From contig JBEDTR010000006.1 of NCBI GenBank assembly GCA_040119125.1, forward strand, positions 1-64,000: a stretch of 64,000 bases of DNA, in the 5' to 3' direction. The DNA is from Pacificitalea sp040119125. GTDB lineage: Bacteria > Pseudomonadota > Alphaproteobacteria > Rhodobacterales > Rhodobacteraceae. Made by a program: the position numbers and the translations under genes. Within the stretch, counting starts at the first letter, position 1, and each line of letters begins with the position of its first letter. A model generated the notes under the pieces. The model had not been told where the DNA came from and did no database searches. It saw only the letters and a list, made by a program, of their open reading frames with translations. Positions 7,707 through 14,680 of this stretch are shown in pieces.

Positions 7707-8204
7707 AGCCTGCCCGTGGGCTGGCGCAGCACCGAATGAGCGGTGTGCTTTATGGTGTCGCGTTCCTCCCCGCTCAGAGGTCAGCGAGAGGTGGCAAAGC
7801 GCCAGCCCGCCGGAACGGGCAGGCGCTCGCCCGCGCGGCTACGCCTTGTTCGCGGGCGGGGGCTCTTTGGCGCTTCGGTAGCCTGGCCGTGGGATGGCGC
7901 TGCTACAACTGAACGGTGCGCTTTATGGTGTCGCGTTCCTCCCCGCTCGGTGGTTAGCACGAGATCCGAAAGCGCCAGCCCGCGAGGACGGGCAGGCGCT
8001 CACCCGCGCGGCTTCGCCTTGTTCGCGGGTGGGTGCGCTCAGCATAATGGTAGCCTGCTCGTGGGGTGGCGCTGCTACAATTGAACGGTGTGCTTAATGG
8101 TAGCACCACCTCCCCGCTCAGTGGTCAGCGCAACCTCCCAAAGCGCCAGCCCGCGAGGACGGGCAGGCGCTCGCCCGCGCGGCTTCGCCTTGTTCGCGGG
8201 CGGG
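7707..8204 (+). repeat. Structured tandem repeat cluster 2 (three short units), directly upstream of rnpB
   Basis: Same family and orientation as the cluster at 3081-4110. Units start at 7707, 7880 and 8052 (periods 173 and 172 bp). Double-hairpin cores are at 7799-7860, 7972-8033 and 8143-8204. Hairpin 1 again pairs GCGCCAGCCCG with CGGGCAGGCGC, the loops differing (CCGGAA, CGAGGA). Hairpin 2 has a shorter inner stem (GGC-TAC-GCC or GGC-TTC-GCC) than in cluster 1. The middle unit has a compensatory pair change in the outer stem: CACCCGCG with CGCGGGTG instead of CGCCCGCG with CGCGGGCG. All three units lack the ~75-bp extra module. The last core ends 55 bp before the predicted rnpB -35 box. 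Confidence 0.9.
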
Positions 8205-8258
8205 TGCGCTCAACACGAGCAGGGCGTCCCCTCCCCCAACGCCCCGGCGCGCTTCCGC

Positions 8259-8287
8259 TTGACCGCTGGCTCCGCCGGCCCTACACC
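8259..8287 (+). promoter_or_regulatory. Predicted sigma-70-type promoter of rnpB
   Basis: TTGACC at 8259-8264 and TACACC at 8282-8287 are separated by 17 bp. The predicted start site, 7-8 bp further on, coincides with base 8295, where the P1 helix of RNase P RNA begins. That agreement makes the call good despite the weak -10. Confidence 0.65.
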
Positions 8288-8294
8288 CCGGCTC

Positions 8295-8686
8295 GCGCGG
8301 AGGGCCGGATGGCCGCGTGGGCCCTGCAAGGGGAACTGCGAGGAAAGTCCGGACTCCATGAAGCAACGGTGCCGGGTAACGCCCGGGCGGGGTAACCCGA
8401 CGGAGAGCGCCACAGAGATGAGACCGCCCGGCTCAGGCCGGGTAAGGGTGAAACGGTGGGGTAAGAGCCCACCGCGGGGGCGGCAACGTCACCGGCATGG
8501 CAAGCCCCACCGGGAGCAACGCCGAATAGGAACCTCACGGGGGCAACCCCGGGCCTGCTTCGGCCCTGAGGTTCGGGTAGGCGGCTAGAGCCGTCGGGCA
8601 ACCGGCGGCGCAGACGAATGGTCATCCTTGGGCCGTGCTTTCGGGCGCGCGCCCTCGACAAAATCCGGCTTACAGGCCCTCCGCGC
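8295..8686 (+). ncRNA. rnpB: RNase P RNA (class A)
   Basis: Catalytic RNA of RNase P, which removes 5' leaders from pre-tRNAs. The universally conserved 5' block GAGGAAAGTCCGGACTCC begins at about 8340, and the 3' block ACAAAATCCGGCTTACA lies at about 8658-8674. The ends are set by the P1 helix: GCGCGGAGGGCC (8295-8306) pairs perfectly with GGCCCTCCGCGC (8675-8686). The length of about 392 nt suits alphaproteobacterial type A RNAs. No strong intrinsic terminator is seen right after the 3' strand of P1. Confidence 0.97.
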
Positions 8687-8727
8687 AAATCGGCCTGCGA
8701 AACCCGACGAATCCGATGCGTATGGTG

Positions 8728-8754
8728 TTGACTCGGATCGAGATCCGTTTAGAA
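8728..8754 (+). promoter_or_regulatory. Possible rpmG promoter with embedded inverted repeat
   Basis: TTGACT at 8728-8733 looks like a -35 box, followed by weak -10 candidates around 8748-8754. The spacer contains CGGATC-GA-GATCCG (8734-8747), a perfect 6-bp inverted repeat. The -10 assignment is uncertain. Confidence 0.35.
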
Positions 8755-8809
8755 GGCGGGCTTCAAGCTTTCACGGGCGGCCCGACTGCCCCGTTGCAGG
8801 AGATACCCA

Positions 8810-8977
8810 ATGGCGAAGCCGACGACGATCAAGATCCGTCTGAACTCGACCGCTGACACGGGCCACTTCTACGTCACCAAGAAGAACGCCCGGACCATGA
8901 CCGAAAAAATGGTCGTCAAGAAATACGACCCGGTCGCGCGCAAGCACGTCGAATACAAAGAAGGCAAGATCAAGTGA
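8810..8977 (+). CDS. rpmG: 50S ribosomal protein L33
   Basis: A 55-residue ORF (MAKPTTIKIRLNSTADTGHF at the start, ending KEGKIK). The sequence and length match bacterial L33, a small basic protein of the large subunit near the E site. The ATG at 8810 is preceded by GGAG at a good distance. This version lacks the paired CxxC zinc ribbon, as in many proteobacterial L33 proteins. The gene has its own terminator at 9005 and is probably monocistronic. Confidence 0.97.
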   Translation: MAKPTTIKIRLNSTADTGHFYVTKKNARTMTEKMVVKKYDPVARKHVEYKEGKIK

Positions 8978-9004
8978 TCTAGCCTGATCCGCAAGGATTG
9001 AGAA

Positions 9005-9036
9005 ACGGCCGTACCCTTCGGGGTGCGGCCGTTTTC
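9005..9036 (+). terminator. Rho-independent terminator of rpmG
   Basis: ACGGCCGTACCC pairs with GGGTGCGGCCGT around a TTCG tetraloop (one internal mismatch), followed by TTTT. It ends the rpmG transcript and insulates the thiamine operon. Confidence 0.9.
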
Positions 9037-9202
9037 GTATGTGCCGGCGGAACATCATTTCCACGGGCCAGCTGCCCAGCCAGCCCTCGTAACGTGCCCC
9101 GGTCTGGGGTGGCTCAGACTGCCCCGCCGCGCCTCCCCTGACGCAGCCGGATGACGCGCCAATTTCCCCTGTCCACTCCCGCGACCAATCTCCGAAGGGC
9201 GA

Positions 9203-9231
9203 TTGACCGCAGGTCACGCAGTTGATACCTC
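9203..9231 (+). promoter_or_regulatory. Predicted promoter of the thiamine operon
   Basis: TTGACC (9203-9208) and TACCTC (9226-9231) are separated by 17 bp, which would start transcription near 9238, right at the 5' strand of the riboswitch P1 helix. The -10 is a poor match, so this rests mainly on position. Confidence 0.45.
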
Positions 9232-9235
9232 CGCC

Positions 9236-9325
9236 ATATCCGTTGGGGTGCCCGCAAGGGCTGAGAGGCTGCAATGCCGACCCATCGAACCTGATCCGGG
9301 CAATGCCGGCGTAGGGAACGGAGAT
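9236..9325 (+). promoter_or_regulatory. TPP riboswitch (THI element) aptamer
   Basis: Consensus blocks are in order: GGGGTGC at 9245, GCTGAGA near 9260, ACCC followed by GAACCTGATC at about 9288-9297, then CCGGCGTAGGGA ending near 9317. P1 forms between 9236-9244 and 9317-9325 with one mismatch. TPP binding normally shuts off thiamine genes. It sits 73 nt upstream of thiD and should control the whole ten-gene operon. Confidence 0.96.
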
Positions 9326-9357
9326 CGATCTTGGCGCGCCATCCATTTGGCTGCGCC

Positions 9358-9392
9358 CTCCGCGTCCCGACATCGGCACCCCGCAACCGGAG
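9358..9392 (+). promoter_or_regulatory. Predicted translational expression platform of the TPP riboswitch
   Basis: The thiD Shine-Dalgarno CCGGAG (9387-9392) is 6 nt before the ATG. CTCCG at 9358-9362 can pair with it. The same CTCCG can instead pair with CGGAG at 9319-9323, which is part of the 3' strand of aptamer P1. So TPP-bound P1 would free CTCCG to hide the ribosome site. No U-tract terminator is seen between the aptamer and thiD. Confidence 0.55.
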
Positions 9393-9398
9393 TGCACC

Positions 9399-10202
9399 AT
9401 GGGGACGATCGGCAAGCTTCTGATCATCGCGGGCTCGGATAGCGGCGGCGGCGCCGGTATTCAGGCCGACATCAAATCCGCCTCGGCGCGGGGCGTCTAT
9501 GCCGCGACCGCAATCACCGCGATCACCGCGCAAAATACCGTGGGCGTGCAGGCCGTGCATCCGCTGGAACCGGATCTTGTCACCGCACAGATCCGCTCGG
9601 TTCTGGATGACATTGCCATCGACGCCGTGAAGATCGGGATGCTGGGCACCGCGCCTCTGGTCACGGCGGTGGCGCAGGCGCTGGCGGGCTTTGACGGGCC
9701 GATCGTGCTGGACCCGGTGATGGTGGCGAAATCGGGCGATGCGCTGCTGGAACGCGCGGCCATCGACGCGCTGGTGCAACATCTGCTGCCGCGCGCGACC
9801 CTGCTGACGCCGAACCTGCCGGAGGCCGCGCAGATCCTCGACCAGCCGGAGGTCGCCACCCCCGACGCCGCGCTGGCGCAGGGCCGCGCGCTGCTGGCGC
9901 TGGGACCGCGCGCGGTGCTGATGAAGGGCGGGCATGGCCGGGGGGAGGTCTGTCGCGACCTGCTGCTGAGCGGCGACACTGTGCAGGACTTCAGCGCCCC
10001 GCGCATCGCCACCCGCAACACCCATGGCACGGGCTGTTCCTATGCCGCGGCCATCGCCGCCGAACTGGCGCGGGGACGCGCCCTGCCCGACGCGGTGGCG
10101 CGGGCGCATGGCTGGTTGCAGGGCGCGATTGCCGGGGCCGATGCGCTGGAGGTGGGCCAAGGCCACGGGCCGGTGCATCATTTCCATGAGCTTTGGACAT
10201 GA
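9399..10202 (+). CDS. thiD: Hydroxymethylpyrimidine (phosphate) kinase
   Basis: 267 residues. ThiD phosphorylates HMP and then HMP-P to HMP-PP, the pyrimidine donor for ThiE. The N-terminus IAGSDSGGGAGIQADIKS is the typical substrate-binding opening of this ribokinase-fold family. The C-terminal GTGCSYAAAIAAELA carries the catalytic Asp region variant and anion hole. First gene of the operon, with its Shine-Dalgarno placed under riboswitch control. Its stop overlaps the thiO ATG (ATGA), pointing to coupled translation. Since the operon lacks thiC, this kinase may chiefly serve salvaged HMP. Confidence 0.95.
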   Translation: MGTIGKLLIIAGSDSGGGAGIQADIKSASARGVYAATAITAITAQNTVGVQAVHPLEPDLVTAQIRSVLDDIAIDAVKIGMLGTAPLVTAVAQALAGFDGPIVLDPVMVAKSGDALLERAAIDALVQHLLPRATLLTPNLPEAAQILDQPEVATPDAALAQGRALLALGPRAVLMKGGHGRGEVCRDLLLSGDTVQDFSAPRIATRNTHGTGCSYAAAIAAELARGRALPDAVARAHGWLQGAIAGADALEVGQGHGPVHHFHELWT

Positions 10203-11173
10203 GCGGCGCGGTCACCATCCTTGGGGCCGGTGTCGCGGGGCTGAGCGCGGCGTGGGAACTGACCCGACGCGGTGCCGAGGTCACGCTGATCGATCCCGCA
10301 CAGGCCGAGGCCCCCGGCCCCGCCGCCTGTTCATGGTGGGCCGGTGGGATGCTGGCCCCCCATTGCGAAAGCGAAACCGCCGAGGAGCCTGTGACCCGGC
10401 TGGGTCAGGAAGCCGCCGATTGGTGGCAGGCGGCGGGTGCAGAGGTCACGCGGCGGGGGTCTCTCGTCGTCGCGCCGAGCCGGGACCGCAGCGAGTTGGA
10501 CCGATTCGCGCGCCGCACCCATGCGCATGACTGGCAGGACGCACAGGGGCTAGGGGAATTGGAGCCTGCGCTTGCCGACCGCTTTGCCCGCGCGCTGCAT
10601 TTCCCGACCGAGGCACATCTGAGCCCGCGACAGGCGCTCGCCGCGCTGCGGGAGGGGTTGGAGGCGCAGGGTGTCACGGTGCAGGCCGAGGCGCCCCTGG
10701 GCGGCACGCTCATTGATTGCCGGGGTCTGGCGGCCCGCGATCTGCTGCCGAATCTGCGCGGCGTGCGGGGTGAAACCGTGCTGCTGCGCGCGCCCGATAT
10801 CGACATCACCCGGCCCGTGCGGCTGCTGCATCCGCGTCATCCGCTTTATATCGTGCCGCGCGGCGCGGGCATCTACATGCTGGGCGCGACGCAGATCGAA
10901 AGCGACCGGCGCGGCCCAGCCACCCTGCGCTCGGTCGTTGAATTGCTGAACGCGGCCTACACCCTTCACCCCGCCTTTGCCGAGGCGGAGGTGCTGGAGC
11001 TGGGCGCGGATGCCCGCCCTGCTTTCCCCGATAATCTGCCCCGGATCACCCGCGATGCCGGGCGCATCCATGTCAACGGCTTGTTCCGGCATGGCTTTCT
11101 GCTGGCCCCCGCGATGGCGCGGATGCTGGCGGAGCTGCTGCTGGACGGCGCTGAACCGGAGGTTCTGCAATGA
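10199..11173 (+). CDS. thiO: Glycine oxidase (FAD-dependent), thiazole branch
   Basis: 324 residues from the ATG at 10199, which overlaps the thiD stop; a TTG at 10193 is a less likely start. ThiO oxidises glycine to the imine (dehydroglycine) that ThiG condenses with DXP and thiocarboxylated ThiS. The N-terminal Rossmann motif GAGVAGLSAAWEL binds FAD. The C-terminal part (IHVNGLFRHGFLLAPA) matches the conserved end of glycine oxidase/DAO proteins. Choosing ThiO rather than ThiH implies an aerobic, oxygen-using route. Overlaps thiS by 4 nt. Confidence 0.93.
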   Translation: MSGAVTILGAGVAGLSAAWELTRRGAEVTLIDPAQAEAPGPAACSWWAGGMLAPHCESETAEEPVTRLGQEAADWWQAAGAEVTRRGSLVVAPSRDRSELDRFARRTHAHDWQDAQGLGELEPALADRFARALHFPTEAHLSPRQALAALREGLEAQGVTVQAEAPLGGTLIDCRGLAARDLLPNLRGVRGETVLLRAPDIDITRPVRLLHPRHPLYIVPRGAGIYMLGATQIESDRRGPATLRSVVELLNAAYTLHPAFAEAEVLELGADARPAFPDNLPRITRDAGRIHVNGLFRHGFLLAPAMARMLAELLLDGAEPEVLQ

Positions 11174-11367
11174 AGATCCACGTCAATGGCACCGCGCAGG
11201 AGGTCCGCGCCACGACGCTCGTCGCCGCTTTGGTGGAACTGGGCTATGGCGAGGCGCGGGTCGCGACCGCGCTGAACGAGGCCTTCGTGCCCGCCACCGC
11301 CCGCGCGGCCCAAGGGCTGGAGCCGGGCGACCGTCTGGAAATCCTCGCCCCACGGCAGGGAGGCTGA
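11170..11367 (+). CDS. thiS: Sulfur carrier protein ThiS
   Basis: 65 residues with a ubiquitin-like pattern (MKIHVNG at the start, EPGDRLEILAPRQGG at the end). The C-terminal Gly-Gly is adenylated by ThiF and turned into a thiocarboxylate that gives its sulfur to the thiazole ring. ATGA overlap with thiO. The stop is 1 nt before the thiG ATG. Confidence 0.95.
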   Translation: MKIHVNGTAQEVRATTLVAALVELGYGEARVATALNEAFVPATARAAQGLEPGDRLEILAPRQGG

Positions 11368-11368
11368 C

Positions 11369-12145
11369 ATGCCGATATTCTATGGCACTGAGGTCACATC
11401 GCGCCTGATGCTGGGCACCGCGCAATACCCCTCGCCCAAGGCGCTGGCGGAGGCCTTCCGCCGCTCCGGCGCGGGCATCGCCACGGTCTCGCTACGCCGC
11501 GAGGCTGGCGGAGAGGGCGGCGCGGGCGAAGCCTTCTGGCAGATGATCCGCGATCTGGGCATCCCCGTCCTGCCCAACACCGCCGGATGCCATTCGGTGC
11601 GCGAGGCGGTGACCACGGCGCATATGGCACGCGAGCTGTTCGGCACCGATTGGATCAAGCTGGAGGTGATCGGCCATGCCGACACGTTGCAGCCCGATCC
11701 CTTTGGCCTGCTGGAGGCCGCGCGCATCCTGTCGGGCGACGGGTTCAAGGTGTTCCCCTATACGACCGAGGATGGCGTGCTGGGCGGGCGGCTGCTGGAG
11801 GCGGGCTGCGAGGTGCTGATGCCTTGGGGCGCGCCGATTGGCACGGGGCTGGGCCTCAACAACATCTACGGGCTGCGCAGCCTGCGGGCGCAATTTCCCG
11901 ATGTGCCGATGGTGATCGACGCGGGCCTTGGCCTGCCGTCACAGGCCGCGATGGCGATGGAGCTGGGCTTTGACGCCGTGCTGCTGAACACCGCCGTTGC
12001 CAAGGCGGGCGATCCGGCGGCCATGGCCGAAGGCTTTGCCCGCGCGCTGGAGGCCGGGCGGCTGGCCTATGAGGCCGACCCGATGGAGCCGCGCGACATG
12101 GCCGCGCCCTCGACCCCCGTGCTGGGATTGGCGGTGCTGGAATGA
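11369..12145 (+). CDS. thiG: Thiazole synthase
   Basis: 258 residues, full length. ThiG builds thiazole phosphate from DXP, dehydroglycine and ThiS thiocarboxylate. The imine-forming lysine is Lys97 in WIKLEVIG, and the phosphate-binding loops (MPWGAPIGTGLG and the C-terminal VIDAGLG and LLNTAVA segments) are intact. Sits between thiS and thiE, which it overlaps by 4 nt. Confidence 0.97.
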   Translation: MPIFYGTEVTSRLMLGTAQYPSPKALAEAFRRSGAGIATVSLRREAGGEGGAGEAFWQMIRDLGIPVLPNTAGCHSVREAVTTAHMARELFGTDWIKLEVIGHADTLQPDPFGLLEAARILSGDGFKVFPYTTEDGVLGGRLLEAGCEVLMPWGAPIGTGLGLNNIYGLRSLRAQFPDVPMVIDAGLGLPSQAAMAMELGFDAVLLNTAVAKAGDPAAMAEGFARALEAGRLAYEADPMEPRDMAAPSTPVLGLAVLE

Positions 12146-12738
12146 CGCTCGACCGTTTTTACCCGATCTTCGACGATGTGGCGTGGCTGGAGCGCGCGCT
12201 GCCCTTGGGCGTGAAGCTGGTGCAGTTGCGGCTGAAGGATATGTCTGAGGAGGAATTGCGCGATCAACTGATCCGGGGCCGCGATCTGTGCCGCGCGGCA
12301 GGCGCGGTGCTGGTGGTCAACGACCATTGGCGGCTGGCGATTGAGCTGGGCTGCGATTGGCTGCATCTGGGCCAAGAGGATCTGGACGAGGCCGATCTGC
12401 CCGCCATCCGCCGCGCCGGGCTACGGCTGGGCGTCTCGACCCATGACGAGGCGGAGCTGGAGCGCGCGCTGGCGCTCGATCCCGGCTATATCGCGCTGGG
12501 GCCGGTTTGGCCCACGATCCTGAAGCAAATGAAATGGCATCAGCAGGGACTGGGCCGGGTGCGCCAGTGGAAGGACCGGATCGGGGATATTCCGCTGGTC
12601 GCCATCGGCGGGCTGAGCGTAGCGCGCGCGCCCGAGGCCTTTGGCGCGGGCGCGGATATCGTCTCCGCCGTCACTGACATCACCCTGAACGCCGACCCCG
12701 AAGCCCGCCTGCGCGACTGGATCGAGGTCACGCGATGA
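12142..12738 (+). CDS. thiE: Thiamine phosphate synthase
   Basis: 198 residues, slightly short for the family. It couples HMP-PP to thiazole phosphate to give thiamine phosphate. TIM-barrel motifs visible: VQLRLKD near residue 31, VNDH near 57, HLGQEDL near 76, ALGPVWPT near 117 and the phosphate-binding AIGGLS near 154. Overlaps thiG and thiF by 4 nt each. The final kinase step (ThiL) is not encoded in the window. Confidence 0.94.
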   Translation: MTLDRFYPIFDDVAWLERALPLGVKLVQLRLKDMSEEELRDQLIRGRDLCRAAGAVLVVNDHWRLAIELGCDWLHLGQEDLDEADLPAIRRAGLRLGVSTHDEAELERALALDPGYIALGPVWPTILKQMKWHQQGLGRVRQWKDRIGDIPLVAIGGLSVARAPEAFGAGADIVSAVTDITLNADPEARLRDWIEVTR

Positions 12739-13721
12739 GCCGCTATGCCCGGCAACTGACCGTGCCCGGCATGGGACCAGCTGCGCAGGCGCGGCTGGCG
12801 CGGGCGCGGGTGCTGGTGATCGGCGCGGGTGGGCTGGCGGCACCGGTGCTGCAATATCTGGTCGGGGCGGGTGTGGGCCATCTGCGGCTGGTTGACCCGG
12901 ATGTGGTCGAGATTGGCAATCTGCACCGTCAGACGCTGTTCCGCGAAAGCGATCTGGGCCAGCCCAAGGCGCAGACGGCGGCGCGCAGCCTTGCCACGCT
13001 GAACGCCGAAGCGCGGGTCGAGCCGGTGCAGGGCAGCTTCACCCCCGCCACCGCGACCGCGCTGGCGGAGGGCATGGATCTGGTGCTGGATTGCGCCGAT
13101 AGTTTCGCGGCAAGCTACATCGCCTCGGACCTGTGCATGGCCGCAGGTTTGCCGCTGATCCACGCGTCGGTCGTGGGCACCGAAGGCTATGTCGGCGGGT
13201 TCTGCAGCGGCGCGCCCTCGCTGCGCGCGGTGTTCCCCGACTTGCCGCAACGCATGGGCTCCTGCGCCGAGGATGGCGTATTGGGCCCGGTCGTGGGCGT
13301 GATCGGCGGCTTGCAGGCCCAGATGGCGCTGGCGCAGATCGCCGGGCTCGCGCCCGCGCCGCTGGGCCGCATGGTCAGCTTTGACGCGGGCACGATGCGC
13401 TTTGGCGGATTCCGTTTTGACGGCGCGCCAGAGCCCGCTCATGCGCCGCGCTTCATTGATGCGCATGACATCACGCCCGAGGATGTCGTCATCGACCTGC
13501 GCGCCGCCGATGAGGCGCCGTTGGTGCGCCCGGACGCGCAGCGCCTGCGCGTCGAACAGATCGACACATTCACCCCCCTGCCCGCGCCCGACCGGCGCGC
13601 GGTGTTGTGCTGTCGCTCCGGGCTCAGGTCCTGGACGGCGGCTGAACGGCTGGCCGCGCGCTGGCCCGGCTCCATCACCCTTGTCGCACTTGGCGATCCC
13701 CAAACCGGAGACACTCCATGA
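12735..13721 (+). CDS. thiF: ThiS adenylyltransferase ThiF fused to a rhodanese-like domain
   Basis: 328 residues. Residues 1-~230 are an E1-like adenylation domain with GAGGLAAPVLQYL (30-42) and the DxxxxxNLHRQ motif (near 60-70). It adenylates the C-terminal Gly of ThiS. Residues ~240-328 form a rhodanese-like domain with an active-site loop CRSGLRS (Cys293), which would carry persulfide sulfur and deliver it to ThiS-AMP. The paired CxxC zinc cysteines of many MoeB/ThiF proteins are not obvious. Annotation as MoeB is possible in related genomes, but the operon position argues for ThiF. Confidence 0.88.
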   Translation: MSRYARQLTVPGMGPAAQARLARARVLVIGAGGLAAPVLQYLVGAGVGHLRLVDPDVVEIGNLHRQTLFRESDLGQPKAQTAARSLATLNAEARVEPVQGSFTPATATALAEGMDLVLDCADSFAASYIASDLCMAAGLPLIHASVVGTEGYVGGFCSGAPSLRAVFPDLPQRMGSCAEDGVLGPVVGVIGGLQAQMALAQIAGLAPAPLGRMVSFDAGTMRFGGFRFDGAPEPAHAPRFIDAHDITPEDVVIDLRAADEAPLVRPDAQRLRVEQIDTFTPLPAPDRRAVLCCRSGLRSWTAAERLAARWPGSITLVALGDPQTGDTP

Positions 13722-14680
13722 AACTCGCCCCTACCCTGTCGCTATCGCTGTCACTGCTGGCCACGCCCGCGCTGGCGCAGGACCAGATGACCGTCATCCT
13801 CGACTGGTTCGTCAATCCCGATCACGGCCCGATCATTGTCGCGCAGGAATTGGGCTATTTCGACGAGGCCGGGCTGGAGGTCGAGGTGATCGCCCCCGCC
13901 GATCCCGCCGATCCGCCGAAAATGGCCGCAGCAGGGCGCGCCGATCTGGCGATTTCCTACCAGCCGCAGCTGCATTTGCAGGTCGCCGAAGGAATGCCGC
14001 TGAAGGCCGTGGGCACGCTGGTCTCCACCCCGCTAAACTGTCTGCTGGTCGAAGCCGACGGCCCGATCAAAAGCCTCGCGGATCTGAAGGGCGGCAAGAT
14101 CGGCTTTTCCATCGCGGGCGTCGAAGAGGCGCTGCTGACCGCGATGCTACAGCAGGATGGCGTGGCGCTGGACGATGTGGAACTGGTCAACGTCAACTGG
14201 TCGCTGTCGCCTTCGCTGATGTCGGGTCAGGTCGATGCGGTGATCGGCGCGTTCCGAAATTTCGAGCTGAACCAGATGGAAATCGAAGGCGTCGCGGGCA
14301 AATGTTTCTACCCCGAGGAACACGGCGTGCCGAGCTATGATGAGCTGATCTATGTCGCCAACCCGGACAAGATAGACGCGGATAAAATCGACCGTTTCCT
14401 GAGCGCCACGGCGCGGGCGGTGCAATATATCGTCAACCACCCGCAAGACAGCTGGGAGCTGTTCGCCGGCACCTCCGCCGAGCTGAAGGACGAGCTGAAC
14501 GAGAAAGCATGGGCCGACACGCTGCCCCGCTTTGCCCTGCGTCCTGCCGCGGTTGATACCGCGCGCTATGCCGAGTTCGAGACGTTCCTGCGAGAGGCCG
14601 GGTTGATCGAGACCACCCGCCCCGTCAGCGACCTGATCGCCGGGGTTGAGGCCGATGCTGCGACGGATGCGAGCCAATGA
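13718..14680 (+). CDS. thiY: Periplasmic thiamine-pyrimidine precursor-binding protein (ThiY / NMT1-THI5 family)
   Basis: 320 residues with a signal peptide (cut after ALA at about residue 20). The family signature runs from VILDWFVNPDHGPIIVAQE through GYFDEAGLEVE. ThiY binds formyl-aminopyrimidine or related thiamine breakdown products for import. The ATGA overlap with thiF and placement before tenA and the ABC genes support this role. The short C-terminal tail after residue ~300 is Ala/Asp-rich and probably disordered. Confidence 0.88.
   Translation: MKLAPTLSLSLSLLATPALAQDQMTVILDWFVNPDHGPIIVAQELGYFDEAGLEVEVIAPADPADPPKMAAAGRADLAISYQPQLHLQVAEGMPLKAVGTLVSTPLNCLLVEADGPIKSLADLKGGKIGFSIAGVEEALLTAMLQQDGVALDDVELVNVNWSLSPSLMSGQVDAVIGAFRNFELNQMEIEGVAGKCFYPEEHGVPSYDELIYVANPDKIDADKIDRFLSATARAVQYIVNHPQDSWELFAGTSAELKDELNEKAWADTLPRFALRPAAVDTARYAEFETFLREAGLIETTRPVSDLIAGVEADAATDASQ

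Noticed and set aside
3081..8204. The two repeat clusters as a CRISPR array
   Set aside because: Units are 170-250 bp with conserved sequence throughout, not short repeats with unique spacers of constant size, and there are no cas genes nearby.
7691..8588. Plus-strand ORFs of 67-166 codons across repeat cluster 2 and into rnpB
   Set aside because: They depend on the repeats and run into RNase P RNA. Unit periods of 173 and 172 bp break the frame between copies.
9041..9202. Possible small gene between the rpmG terminator and the thi promoter
   Set aside because: No ORF with a ribosome site or recognisable sequence; the only long frame here is antisense to the riboswitch and thiD.
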